Below are positions 19,824 through 28,669 of a DNA stretch of 64,000 nt, one piece after another. The notes below the pieces were generated by a model. The model ran no database searches, was not told where the DNA came from, and worked only from the letters and a program-made list of their open reading frames with translations. The stretch comes from Acaryochloris sp. CCMEE 5410 (GTDB lineage Bacteria; Cyanobacteriota; Cyanobacteriia; Thermosynechococcales; Thermosynechococcaceae). The first letter of the stretch is position 1. Each line of letters starts with the position of its first letter. Location of the stretch: NCBI RefSeq assembly GCF_000238775.2, contig NZ_AFEJ02000001.1:62001-126000 (forward strand), written 5' to 3'. A program made the position numbers and the translations under genes.

Positions 19824-21659
19824 TTAAAGCAAAGACCGCAGTAGCAGCAGTGTAAGAACGAACACCCCAGTGATAATGGTCAACAGATAGAACTGGGTTT
19901 GCCCGATATTTCCATATTTCAGGACTTCACCAGTGGTGACAGAGGTACGGGCAATCCAGTTCACAACCCCATCTACCACTTTGCGATCCAGCCAATCCGT
20001 TAGACGAGAAATCCCATCAACGCCAGAAACAATGCTGGAGCGATAGAGGGTCGGGGTGTACATATCGAAGGCAAAGAAGTCTTGAACCGAGGTCCAAGGC
20101 AAGCGAACCGGTTTGGGAAAACGGTTACCCACATAAATCAACGCCCCTAGACCACAACCCATCAAGCTAGACGCAGCCAGCAAAAACCCAGCTTCATGGT
20201 TCAAAACCGACCAGTGGGGGAGAAGTTCCAGTTTTTGCAGAATGATCGGCAAATGCAATGTTGTACCCGCGAGGATGGTGGTCGGTAAGGTGATGGACCA
20301 TAGATTTTCTGGAGATCGTACCGTCATTTGCTGACGCTCTCCGGCAAAGATCAAACCAAATTCTCGGATAATGCTAAATCCCGTTAAGGCATTGACGAGC
20401 AATACGACCCCAACGAGGACTGGATGCTGAGTCCATAGCCCATCGATTAACTCTAAAAGTGCCCAAAACGTACCGAAGGGCGGTAAAGCGACCAAGCCTA
20501 CCGTTCCCACCAGATAGCTCAGACCAGAGATGGGTCGACGGCTCCATAAGCCCCCCATCTGAGTCAGGTCTTGGGTGATGGCGTTGAGAATAATTGACCC
20601 TGTACTCATAATCAGCAGGGACATAGATAGGGCATAGGTCAGCATCAACAGCAGCGCTGCATTGAGCTGTTGGGTCCCGACGGCGATAAATATCAGCCCC
20701 ATATAGACACTGGCGGAGTAGGATAAGGCCCGCTTGATATCAATTTGTGCGATCGCAATCAAGGTACCGCCAATCGCCGTAATCGCCCCCACCGCAATCA
20801 TGGTGGTTAAGGCAATGGGTGAAAGGCTAATTACTGGAGATAGCTTTAGGATCACCCAAGCTCCAGTCGATACCACCACGGAATTCCGCAGAATCGTTCC
20901 AGGGACAGGACCTTCCATAGCTTCATCCAGCCAGAGGTGCAGGGGAAATTGAGCACATTTGCCCATGGGACCTGCTACCAGACCTAGGCCCAACCAAGTC
21001 ATAACTGTCGGGTTAACCTGGGCCGTTTGCGCCCAAATCGCCATTTCCCGATAATCCCAAGTTCCTGCCAAAGGGAAGATAGCCAGCACTCCCATCAACA
21101 GGAATAAATCTCCGACCCGCTTGGTGAGAAAGGCATCCCGAGCCCCCGTGACCACCAGGGATTGGTTAAACCAAGTCCCCACAATTAAGTAAGTGGCCAG
21201 GGTCAAAATTTCAAGAATAATGTAGCTAAAGAATAGGGAGTTGCAGAGGACCAGGGAACACATCCCCGTTTCAAATAATGCCAGCAGGGCAAAGAAGCGC
21301 GCCCACCCCCAATCCATTTCCAGATAACCAATGGCATAGAATTGCGTCAGCAAGTTAAGGCTCGTAATAACAATGCCTGCCCCCAGGGTGATAGAGGAAA
21401 TTTCTAAGGGGATATCGAGGGTCAGCCCCGACACTTCCAACCAGGTGATATTGATGTACTGAGGGGGCTGGTTCCAAAAACTGGGGAAGGTGACCACGCC
21501 ATGCAAAAAGGCACAGAAGGTCGTGACAATATTGACGTAACCGGCGGGACGAGGCCCTGTCCGACGAATGATCGAGGGCGTCCACAGGAGGGAAATCACC
21601 ATGCCGATCAGAGGATAGCAAGGGATAAACCAAGCTGTTTGGATTAAAAACTGCAGCAC
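19824..21659 (-). CDS. ndhF3: NdhF3, proton-translocating subunit of NDH-1MS
   Basis: 611 aa, shorter than NdhF1, as expected for the NdhF3/F4 group. Polytopic throughout, with the conserved segments EILTLATYLIVGTWFNQSL, LVAGPMGKCAQFPLHLWLDEAMEGPVPG (split here for length) and ALSYSASVYMGLIFIA of the NuoL/NdhF family, plus C-terminal helices ending in LLTIITGVFVLTLLLLRSLL. First gene of the CO2-uptake operon. The 246-bp upstream region contains three TATATAG repeats. No ccmR/ndhR LysR regulator gene is adjacent, unlike the arrangement in some cyanobacteria. Confidence 0.9.
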   Translation of the reverse strand: MLQFLIQTAWFIPCYPLIGMVISLLWTPSIIRRTGPRPAGYVNIVTTFCAFLHGVVTFPSFWNQPPQYINITWLEVSGLTLDIPLEISSITLGAGIVITSLNLLTQFYAIGYLEMDWGWARFFALLALFETGMCSLVLCNSLFFSYIILEILTLATYLIVGTWFNQSLVVTGARDAFLTKRVGDLFLLMGVLAIFPLAGTWDYREMAIWAQTAQVNPTVMTWLGLGLVAGPMGKCAQFPLHLWLDEAMEGPVPGTILRNSVVVSTGAWVILKLSPVISLSPIALTTMIAVGAITAIGGTLIAIAQIDIKRALSYSASVYMGLIFIAVGTQQLNAALLLMLTYALSMSLLIMSTGSIILNAITQDLTQMGGLWSRRPISGLSYLVGTVGLVALPPFGTFWALLELIDGLWTQHPVLVGVVLLVNALTGFSIIREFGLIFAGERQQMTVRSPENLWSITLPTTILAGTTLHLPIILQKLELLPHWSVLNHEAGFLLAASSLMGCGLGALIYVGNRFPKPVRLPWTSVQDFFAFDMYTPTLYRSSIVSGVDGISRLTDWLDRKVVDGVVNWIARTSVTTGEVLKYGNIGQTQFYLLTIITGVFVLTLLLLRSLL

Positions 21660-21687
21660 AACTGATTCCAGAGCTAAAAGAAAAACT

Positions 21688-21742
21688 TATATAGACTTAA
21701 ATCTACGTTTATATAGAAATAAGTATATGAATATCTATATAG
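21688..21742 (-). promoter_or_regulatory. Three TATATAG repeats upstream of the CO2-uptake operon
   Basis: TATATAG occurs at 21688, 21710 and 21736 (start-to-start 22 and 26 bases), 29-83 bp ahead of the ndhF3 ATG in a very AT-rich stretch. The two-turn spacing on one DNA face suggests binding by a regulator such as a LysR type (CcmR/NdhR is the known one in other cyanobacteria), or overlapping -10-like elements. Both readings are inference. Confidence 0.4.
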
Positions 21743-21905
21743 TAATTCTGTAACATAACTTCAAAAAAATCAAACATCTTTTTCTATCGGCTGAGTTTTT
21801 CTACTCAAAGGGTTACTGTCCTCCTTTGGATAGACCAGATCGGATCAATCGAAGTGGAATTGATCTTCAGAAAAATGATCTTGAGAAAGAAAAAAAGATG
21901 ACTCG

Positions 21906-23396
21906 TTAGACAACCGTTCCAAACTGTGAAGAGATGGGAAGCGTAATCGTGAAAGTAGAGCCCCTACCCGGCTGACTCTCCACGTCAATTTTACCTCGGT
22001 GGGCTTTGGTGAAGGCTTTAACAATGGCAAGACCTAACCCTGAGCCGTCGGACTGACGTTTACCCAATCGAGCAAACCGATCAAATATGCGGAGCTGTTC
22101 TTCTAGGGTCATACCTTCGCCGTTATCTTTGACCCAAAAAATAACCTGGGAAAACGTTTGCTTACAGCCCAATTCAATCGTGCCAGAGGCTGGAGTATGC
22201 TGAGTGGCATTCCTCAGTAAATTCAGCAGCGCTCCGGTTAATCGCTGGCGATCGCCCATCATGGAGCTAGAGCAGTTCAACTGCAGTTGCCAGTCTCGAT
22301 CAGCCAAGGCTTGTGCTTTGGTGAACAGTTCGTCCATAAACTGGTTTAAATCGATCATTTCGTATTGAAGAAAATCAGGACGCTCTGATTTGGTCAGGGC
22401 AATCATGTCATTGACTAATCGGCCCATCCGATCTAGTTCATCGAGAACCAGCTCAATGGTTTCCTCCTGTTCCTTGGGGTCATCTCCCATCAGTTCTAGA
22501 TGGCCGCGAACAATGGTAATCGGGGTTCGAAGTTCATGACCCGCATCATTCACAAAGCGTCGCTGGCTGTTAAAGCTGTCCTGAAGTCGATCCATCATGG
22601 CATTAAAGACTCTGGCTAAATCAGCCAATTCCCCTGAGCCTTCTGTTGATAATCGTTGAGTTAAATCGGATTCGTTGATGGAGCGGGCTGCGATCGCAAG
22701 TTCTCGCACCGGCTTGAGTAACCGCCCTGTCACAAACCAGGCCAACAGCAGGGAGATTACAACGACGGCTCCCTCAATCAAAACAAAGGTATATACACTG
22801 GTTAAAGCTTCGTTCTGTTCACCAGCCGTAGCATGGGCAAGGACCATCACACCCAGCTGTTCACTGTCCACGATGAGTGGTTCAGCTTTATAGATAATGG
22901 TGCCAATTTCAGGTAGATCTGTCGGTTCCTCTCCCCGTTCAAATTGGGTTGAACTCTCCCATTTTTCATAGAGGTCTGACCCTGGACGCATGGGCTTGAG
23001 TAACCGAGGTGGATTCGCGCGGTAAAAGTCTCCACCAATAATAAAAATAAAAAAATTGTCGTCTTCTGGGAGTTGATTGGCTAAGAAATCATCGGCGAAC
23101 CTCTCCAAATCTTCCACAGATTGATTCGGCTGGCGTTCCCAGTTCATATAGGATTCATGAAAAACTTCTTGTGCTTCAATCAAATCATTTCGAACCCGTA
23201 GGGAAACCTGATTGGTAATGAGCGATTTATAGAGCGGTATGGCAAGCCCCGTGAATATCCCCAATAGCGAAATGTACAGCAACAGAATACGCGTCCGAGT
23301 TTGACGAAAGAACCGTCTGATCACTGAGCGCTGTCGCCGTCCCAAGGGGGAACGTTTGGAGTCAATCACGAAAGGTCCTCTTGATGATCGAGCCAT
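21906..23396 (-). CDS. Membrane sensor histidine kinase with HAMP
   Basis: 496 aa. Two membrane helices (about 36-56 and 203-223) frame a 145-residue extracytoplasmic sensor. HAMP (about 224-276) is followed by HisKA with His287 in NDAGHELRTP, then HATPase with LLNLLRNATQHT, NGEGM and the GSGLGLAIVKAF box. It resembles OmpR-partner kinases in cyanobacteria. The ATG follows the porin stop by one base, so the two are co-transcribed and probably translationally coupled. No response regulator is adjacent; the nearest are the two OmpR-type receivers at 37.1-38.2 kb, which share an upstream motif with this operon. Confidence 0.92.
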   Translation of the reverse strand: MARSSRGPFVIDSKRSPLGRRQRSVIRRFFRQTRTRILLLYISLLGIFTGLAIPLYKSLITNQVSLRVRNDLIEAQEVFHESYMNWERQPNQSVEDLERFADDFLANQLPEDDNFFIFIIGGDFYRANPPRLLKPMRPGSDLYEKWESSTQFERGEEPTDLPEIGTIIYKAEPLIVDSEQLGVMVLAHATAGEQNEALTSVYTFVLIEGAVVVISLLLAWFVTGRLLKPVRELAIAARSINESDLTQRLSTEGSGELADLARVFNAMMDRLQDSFNSQRRFVNDAGHELRTPITIVRGHLELMGDDPKEQEETIELVLDELDRMGRLVNDMIALTKSERPDFLQYEMIDLNQFMDELFTKAQALADRDWQLQLNCSSSMMGDRQRLTGALLNLLRNATQHTPASGTIELGCKQTFSQVIFWVKDNGEGMTLEEQLRIFDRFARLGKRQSDGSGLGLAIVKAFTKAHRGKIDVESQPGRGSTFTITLPISSQFGTVV

Positions 23397-23397
23397 T

Positions 23398-24669
23398 TTA
23401 AAAACGAAACAGGGTGCGTAGGGTCCCCACCACGATGGGGGACTGATTGGGATCTGGAGCCGTAATCACAACTATGCCAGGCGTAAGGGTAATATGCTCA
23501 TTCAACTGAACCTGATAAAACACTTCTAAATGCCAGGCAGGCTGAGCATCTGAAGATACGTGAGGTGGGCGGCCGATAATCAATCCCCCCAAGGTGCGAT
23601 CGCGGAATAAATTCTTATATCCCAGTGTAAAGGCCCAATTGAAGATGTCAGCTTGGAGCTGGTTCGGCAGATCCGTCGCTGTAGCTCGGGTATATCCCGT
23701 CCAACCCGATAGGGTCAGTTGTTGACTGATTGTAGCCGTCCCTTGCAGCCCCACGGAATGGGAATTGATCGCATCGCTTTGATCCAAAAATGGATCGTTG
23801 GCCTGCTGACTGCCGGTGCCTGTATCCAATCCGTTTAGGCCATAGGTGTAGAGCAATCCGAAGCGAATAGAATCAGCCGGTTCCAGGGTGACTTGAGCAA
23901 AGGCAATGGATTCTTCATTAGAAAACACATCCTGATTATCCCCGAGATATCCCAAACTGATATTAATGCGGTCGTTAAAGTTATGGGACAACCCAATCCC
24001 CGTACTTCCCCCCTGGCGATACAGAGGATTACGCTGACCAAAGCGAGAAATTGCCCCCCGACTACTGCTACTAAAGAGGGGATTTAAGGGATCAGCAATA
24101 TCGCTAATCGAACCCCCAATTGCTTGGACAAAGACTTCTGTATCCTCTCCCACTGGGAATTGGTAGTCCAGACGACTCAGGGAAACTTGATATTGATCTG
24201 CTCCCTGAATCGATAACCGGGCCAGATCTGTGTCAAACACATCATCGAGTTCAACAACGTTGGCCGTTTGTAGCCGTAGGCGGAATCGATCCTCTCCTGA
24301 AAAACTGGTTTCAATATTGAGACGAATACGACTACCAAAACTAGGTTCGTTGGCATTTTTAGACTTTTGACGATCACCGGCTGCCTGAATCCATGAAAAG
24401 ACGGCTTCACCACTGAATTCAGTGCTAGAAATTGAGTCAGTTGACTCATCTGAATCTGAGATTAACGGTTCTTCGGGTAACTCTGGCCCAGAGCTTTCCC
24501 AATCTTCAAGCTGCCAAACAGGAATAACGGGTTCCTCAAGTCGCTGCGACTCCGGTACACGGATTGAGGTAGGAGCTGTTTCCGCGAGGGCACTGGGGGA
24601 TTTTAGCACCATACCACTCACGACTCCGAAGAACCCACTCCACATCAATAATCGAGTCAAGCCAAACAC
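23398..24669 (-). CDS. Cyanobacterial outer-membrane porin-like protein lacking an SLH domain
   Basis: A signal-peptide-like segment (LLMWSGFFGVVSGMVLKS, then SALA before E) precedes an acidic Ser-rich linker and a beta-barrel-type body with alternating aromatic strands (FGSRIRLNIETSF, FRLRLQTANVVEL, GIGLSHNFNDRINISLGYLG). It ends in LRTLFRF, a C-terminal Phe as in outer-membrane barrels. It matches the cyanobacterial OprB/iron-uptake porin group, but the N-terminal SLH domain usual there is missing. The start is uncertain: the frame is open to a TTG at 24762 that would overlap the upstream gene. I prefer the GTG at 24669, which keeps Arg before the hydrophobic core and follows a GAGGGAGGG run; an ATG at 24645 is the alternative. 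Confidence 0.75.
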   Translation of the reverse strand: MFGLTRLLMWSGFFGVVSGMVLKSPSALAETAPTSIRVPESQRLEEPVIPVWQLEDWESSGPELPEEPLISDSDESTDSISSTEFSGEAVFSWIQAAGDRQKSKNANEPSFGSRIRLNIETSFSGEDRFRLRLQTANVVELDDVFDTDLARLSIQGADQYQVSLSRLDYQFPVGEDTEVFVQAIGGSISDIADPLNPLFSSSSRGAISRFGQRNPLYRQGGSTGIGLSHNFNDRINISLGYLGDNQDVFSNEESIAFAQVTLEPADSIRFGLLYTYGLNGLDTGTGSQQANDPFLDQSDAINSHSVGLQGTATISQQLTLSGWTGYTRATATDLPNQLQADIFNWAFTLGYKNLFRDRTLGGLIIGRPPHVSSDAQPAWHLEVFYQVQLNEHITLTPGIVVITAPDPNQSPIVVGTLRTLFRF

Positions 24670-24712
24670 CGGAAATTGGGAACCTGGCCCTCCCTCTAAC
24701 TGATTGACACCC

Positions 24713-25852
24713 CTAGGATGCACAGGCAAAGATACCTTGTTGAAATAAGGCTGGACCAGCAAAATTTATCGTTTGCAGAATGGGTGCGGGTTGAGACGTT
24801 GGACAGTGAACAACGCTGACTCGGCCAGCTAGCTGTGGCAATTGCAGCACTTGCTCTGCCCCCATAATCTGGCTGATCATCTGTTGCAATAGGTGGGACG
24901 GTGCGACCAACACTCCCGTCATCATGCTCTGTTCTGAGGGATGGCGTTGGTTGAGGGTCCTTAGCCACAGGTGATGAAAGTCAGAACAATGGGTATGCAG
25001 TTGAACCGTTTGGGGGTGTTCGGACAAAATAGCTTTGCTCAGTGCCTCAGCTGGATCCCCTTGACTGACGCTAAAGCTCAAATCTTGAGGGCTTAGTAAA
25101 GTCCGCAGGGATTCCACGGTCTGATAACGATGCTCTTCACTCGGCACCAGTAACAACCGTAGTCCCTGTTTGCCTGCTTTTAGCTTGGGAAGCGCTTCTC
25201 CCAGATGACTGGTATCATTCATGGCTTCTAGGTGGGCTGGTTGACCTTGCCCAGGGAAGCGCAATATGCTGATGCCGCAATTGGATTGCTGCAAGGCTTG
25301 AAAATGGTGGCAGGACAGTCCCAGGGCAGTTCCTATCAGGGCGCGAATCGTCCCCCCATGACTGACGACTAATAGGGTTTGTCCAGAATGCCGCGGTAAA
25401 ATCTGTTGCCAAAACTGATGAGCTTGATCATAGAGATCTTGAACCGGGCGGCGAACCCCTTGAGGTCCAGCCATTTCAAATAGATGGGGATGTTCCATCC
25501 AGCAGTGGTAGTCTGTAGCCATCGTTTCCCGGACATATTGGTAGGGGAGTCCTGCCCAACCGGGAAGATCCACTTCTTTAAGATTGGGGTGAGTTTTTAT
25601 GGGTACTGAACGGTGCAAGGCAGACTGGATCCCTTGAGCCGTTTGCTGGGTTCGCTGTAACGGACTGGTATAAATGGCAGAAAAAGCAGTCTCACGAAGC
25701 ACGAGACCCGTTTGATGAGCATCTGCAAGCCCCTTCGCGGTTAGAACGGATTCGTCGCTGGCCCCTTGATACCGACCTTGGTCGTTAAACGTACTCCGAC
25801 CGTGGCGAAGGAGGATGACCCGAGTCGGTGCAGGGGTTTGAGTGTTGATCAT
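24713..25852 (-). CDS. Histidine phosphatase (phosphoglycerate-mutase-like), two-part
   Basis: 379 aa from the ATG at 25852. The N-terminal half is a complete histidine phosphatase: RVILLRHGRSTFNDQGRYQG (catalytic His17), LQRTQQTAQGI, EVDLPGWAGL and a second His in VVSHGGTIRAL. The C-terminal 190 residues look like a degenerate alpha/beta partner domain without the RHG motif (LRLLLVPSEEHRY, VQLHTHCSDFHHLWL). Substrate unknown; the family includes sugar-phosphate and phosphoglycerate phosphatases. The start is fixed by GGAGG 10 bases upstream and by spacing of 19 bp after the glycosyltransferase stop. It lies in an operon with GT2, porin and sensor kinase. Confidence 0.85.
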   Translation of the reverse strand: MINTQTPAPTRVILLRHGRSTFNDQGRYQGASDESVLTAKGLADAHQTGLVLRETAFSAIYTSPLQRTQQTAQGIQSALHRSVPIKTHPNLKEVDLPGWAGLPYQYVRETMATDYHCWMEHPHLFEMAGPQGVRRPVQDLYDQAHQFWQQILPRHSGQTLLVVSHGGTIRALIGTALGLSCHHFQALQQSNCGISILRFPGQGQPAHLEAMNDTSHLGEALPKLKAGKQGLRLLLVPSEEHRYQTVESLRTLLSPQDLSFSVSQGDPAEALSKAILSEHPQTVQLHTHCSDFHHLWLRTLNQRHPSEQSMMTGVLVAPSHLLQQMISQIMGAEQVLQLPQLAGRVSVVHCPTSQPAPILQTINFAGPALFQQGIFACAS

Positions 25853-25871
25853 CTTTTCTAGACCTCCAAGA

Positions 25872-26948
25872 CTAAACCGTTTTGCTAAATTGAGCTTGCC
25901 TAAGGCGGCGGGCATAGCGATTAAACCAGAAGTGATTTAAAGGACGCTCTAAGGCAATCAACCGCTTTTCCAACCAAGGATTGCCCTTGCCCAGGGTTAA
26001 GAATCGGACAACTGGCTTGATTAACAGCTCGTGGCGACGACTGCCTAATCCGGCATAGCGTTTCGTAAAGTATTTGTCTTCAGCCAGATTCCACTTTTGG
26101 CGTAGATGGTCCAAACTGGCTCGGTCCCAAGCATCACTCCAACGCAACATAAAGTAGGGCAGATCCGACCATTTAAAGTCGGGCAGTTTTAATTGCCCAA
26201 ACCAGGCCATCAGTCCAGCTTTGTTAGAGGCCAGCCCCAGGGTATCTGTGGTGACGATCGCCTCCCGTTCACTGTAGATGCGTCCTCCTGCCTGAGTGAC
26301 CATAAAGCAGAAGTCGATATGTTCGCGGGTTGCCAACATGCCTTCATCTAGCAAGCCGATGGTGGAAAAGATGTCTCTACGAACCAGCATGCAGTGGAAC
26401 TCTACATAGTCACACTGAGTTCGTTGGAGTTGATCTGACACATCTGCGATCGCACGTCCGGTCAAATAGGCCGACTGTTTAATCCGGCGACGGGTCTGAC
26501 CATCCTTTACTTCTGTTTTGATATAAGATTTGCCCCCAGCGTTATGAATCACCTGATGGGCCGGGTTGCCAATACAAGTCAAGGGACCAACTACTGTGGC
26601 ATTCGTTTCTTCCGCACAGTTAACTAACTGGGTTAACCACCCCCGCTTGACGATCACGTCATTCTCAATAAAGACCACATAGTCGCTATCCGTATGATCA
26701 AGTACATACCGCAACCCCACATTTCGAGCTTGGTTGGGGGAAATATAGTGGTCTGTGGTTAAAAGGGTGAACGACTGTTTTTGGGATTTTTCTTGCAGAT
26801 AGGTCTGTACGGAGGCCGGGGAACACACATCCACAAACACTAAGTCGAAGGGATAATCCGTATTGGCATAGATGCTTTCTAAAGACGTTTGAGTATAGCT
26901 AAACCGCTCTCTGGGACCTACAACAAGGGTGACTTTAGGTGGTTTCAT
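25872..26948 (-). CDS. Glycosyltransferase family 2-like protein
   Basis: 358 aa with a GT-A fold: VTLVVGPRERFSYTQTSLES, FDLVFVDVCSP, NQARNVGLRYVL and the divalent-metal motif YVVFIENDVIV (an EN-D variant of DxD), then FHCMLVRRDIF and GLLDEGM. A basic C-terminal region may tether it to the membrane surface. The acceptor and sugar are unknown. It is a paralogue of the protein at 28666-29841 (shared CAEETNATVV/CTEETGATVV, YFMLRWSDAW, QKWNL). The start at 26948 follows a strong GGAGGAG. First gene of the operon leading to the phosphatase, porin and kinase; a CATGAGAA motif lies 222 bp upstream. Confidence 0.85.
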   Translation of the reverse strand: MKPPKVTLVVGPRERFSYTQTSLESIYANTDYPFDLVFVDVCSPASVQTYLQEKSQKQSFTLLTTDHYISPNQARNVGLRYVLDHTDSDYVVFIENDVIVKRGWLTQLVNCAEETNATVVGPLTCIGNPAHQVIHNAGGKSYIKTEVKDGQTRRRIKQSAYLTGRAIADVSDQLQRTQCDYVEFHCMLVRRDIFSTIGLLDEGMLATREHIDFCFMVTQAGGRIYSEREAIVTTDTLGLASNKAGLMAWFGQLKLPDFKWSDLPYFMLRWSDAWDRASLDHLRQKWNLAEDKYFTKRYAGLGSRRHELLIKPVVRFLTLGKGNPWLEKRLIALERPLNHFWFNRYARRLRQAQFSKTV

Positions 26949-27169
26949 AGTCTCCTCCAAGGAGTGATGGCTTATGTAGAGATAAAGCATTCCTTCCCCG
27001 AGCAACCCTCAATTAGCTTTTGCGAGAATTATGCAAATGGCTGGAGCTGGGGACTTTCAGATGGATTCAGTTCAATGGGGATGAGAGGGAAAGGTGAGCG
27101 TTATTCAGAACTCGTGTTGTTCTTTAGGGTTTATTCTTCAATTTGTCTTTCAAGGAAACGTGAAAGTGC

Positions 27170-27191
27170 CATGAGAAAACTTTCATCTTGA
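27170..27191 (-). promoter_or_regulatory. CATGAGAA motif, 14-bp periodic, upstream of the GT2-phosphatase-porin-kinase operon
   Basis: CATGAGAA (27170) and CATCTTGA (27184) begin exactly 14 bp apart. The second half also forms CTTTCATC-TT-GATGAGAG, a near-perfect inverted repeat at 27180-27197. The same octamer occurs at 36960, 36974 and 37525. The site sits between the aldo/keto reductase stop and the GT2 start, so it can only serve the GT2 operon on this strand. Confidence 0.45.
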
Positions 27192-27205
27192 TGAGAGCAT
27201 TGACT

Positions 27206-28150
27206 TTAAGCGGCAACTGGTAATTTGGTCAGACGAACCAATCGTTCTCGTTCTGCTGAAGACAAGCAAATATTTCCTGTTGCTGCATTTGCTTGGGCTT
27301 GTTCAGGTGACTTTGCACCTGGTATTGCAACGGGCGATACCGGGTGAGAAATAACGTATTGCAAAGCTGGGGTGACCATCTCGGATCCAGGCTGCAACGC
27401 TGTTTTAAGTTGTTCAACCTTGGCTAACTTACGGTCAAGCTTGGCTTTAGTGCGATCGCTGTCATACCATTCCGATCTCACCGTATCCGTAAAGACGGTC
27501 TGGGAAGAATATTTCCCCGAAAGCAGCCCTTTATGCAAAGGACCTCGGGCCAGTACGCCAATGCCATGTTCTTGGCAATAGGGTAGAAACTCTTTCTCTG
27601 GATTGCGGCTCAGTAGGGAATAGTCCACTTCGACCACGCTACAGGTATGGTTGACGTTGAATCGTTTCAGGACATCCAACCGATCCGTGGAAATGCCGTA
27701 GGCACGGATGGTTCCTTCGGCTTTCAGTCGTTCAAACCTCTCTAAATAAACACTCGGGTCTTCAATTTTGCCTTCATGACAAAGCATGACATCAATATAG
27801 TCAGTCTTTAATCGATACAGGGAGGCATGGGTACAAAGCCGCACCATGTCCACAGTGGTCATGGGAACCGTCTGACCACTACGGCGACCCCATCGTCCAA
27901 TTTTGGTGACCACATGAACTTGGTCCCGAATCCCGTGGAGCGCTTTTCCCAACCGTTCTTCTGATAGTCCAGCTGGAATACCGTAGGATTCAGCGGTATC
28001 AAAGATATTGACACCATTGTCGAAGGCACTACGGACAGTGGCTAAGGCAGTGGCTTCATCAATTTGCCCCCACTGATTGCCGATGTTCCATGTGCCCATA
28101 CCAATGGCAGAGACTTGTAGATTGGTGTTGCCTAATTTTCGATAGAGCAT
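27206..28150 (-). CDS. Aldo/keto reductase
   Basis: 314 aa TIM-barrel NADPH-dependent oxidoreductase. The catalytic tetrad is visible: Asp in NIFDTAESYG (with Tyr four residues on), Lys in VTKIGRWG and His in VMLCHEG. The cofactor segment is SPVAIPGAKSPEQAQ near the C terminus. Substrate not predictable; members close in style reduce sugar or aliphatic aldehydes. It lies between two GT2 genes on the same strand, so a role in sugar modification is possible but unproven. Confidence 0.87.
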   Translation of the reverse strand: MLYRKLGNTNLQVSAIGMGTWNIGNQWGQIDEATALATVRSAFDNGVNIFDTAESYGIPAGLSEERLGKALHGIRDQVHVVTKIGRWGRRSGQTVPMTTVDMVRLCTHASLYRLKTDYIDVMLCHEGKIEDPSVYLERFERLKAEGTIRAYGISTDRLDVLKRFNVNHTCSVVEVDYSLLSRNPEKEFLPYCQEHGIGVLARGPLHKGLLSGKYSSQTVFTDTVRSEWYDSDRTKAKLDRKLAKVEQLKTALQPGSEMVTPALQYVISHPVSPVAIPGAKSPEQAQANAATGNICLSSAERERLVRLTKLPVAA

Positions 28151-28459
28151 ATTCGTTAATCCTTGGATTTGTGAGGTTGAAACTGAAAATGGGTTGCTTG
28201 TAAAAAATGCTCAAGTAGAACTGATGCAAAGCAATAGTTGTTCGAAATTTTGCAGCCTTCTTATGCTGCATTCAAACCTACTAGTCCCCAATTCTGCGGT
28301 GAGAAAACTGGATTCTGTTATTTCCCTTCTAAGATGGGGACCAGTGCAAGAATTGTGTTGAGCCAATCTAGACAGAAGTCGTGGCTTAATTTATTGAATC
28401 GATACCAAACCAAAATTTATTTAAAGAGGGAATTCACGCCAGTTTTTGTAAACGAGTCA

Positions 28460-28669
28460 ATGGAGCGTCCGATGCAAATTGTTGAAGCTGTATTTGATGG
28501 AGAAGTATTTCTTCCTGATGCTCCCCTAAATCTGCAAGAAGGGGCGCGGGTTCGAATTACAGTTGAATTAATTGAGAAACCTCAGATAAATGAATCTCCT
28601 TCGTTTCTTAAAACAGCTCAATCTCTGCAATTAGAAGGGCCATCGAACTGGTCCGAACAAATCAATTAA
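28460..28669 (+). CDS. AF2212/DUF104-family antitoxin-like protein
   Basis: 69 aa from the ATG at 28460, or 65 from the ATG at 28472. The N-terminal motif MQIVEAVFDGEVFLPDAPLN, followed by LQEGARVRITVE, is diagnostic of the DUF104 small beta-barrel proteins usually paired with a PIN-domain toxin. No PIN gene follows: the stop codon overlaps the stop of the convergent GT2 gene by 4 bp. So this is an orphan antitoxin or a stand-alone regulator. The longer open frame from 28238 has no family character. Confidence 0.75.
   Translation: MERPMQIVEAVFDGEVFLPDAPLNLQEGARVRITVELIEKPQINESPSFLKTAQSLQLEGPSNWSEQIN

Noticed and set aside
28238-28459. N-terminal extension of the DUF104 protein
   Set aside because: The family begins at MQIVEAVFDG; the preceding 74 codons are not protein-like and overlap the reductase promoter region.
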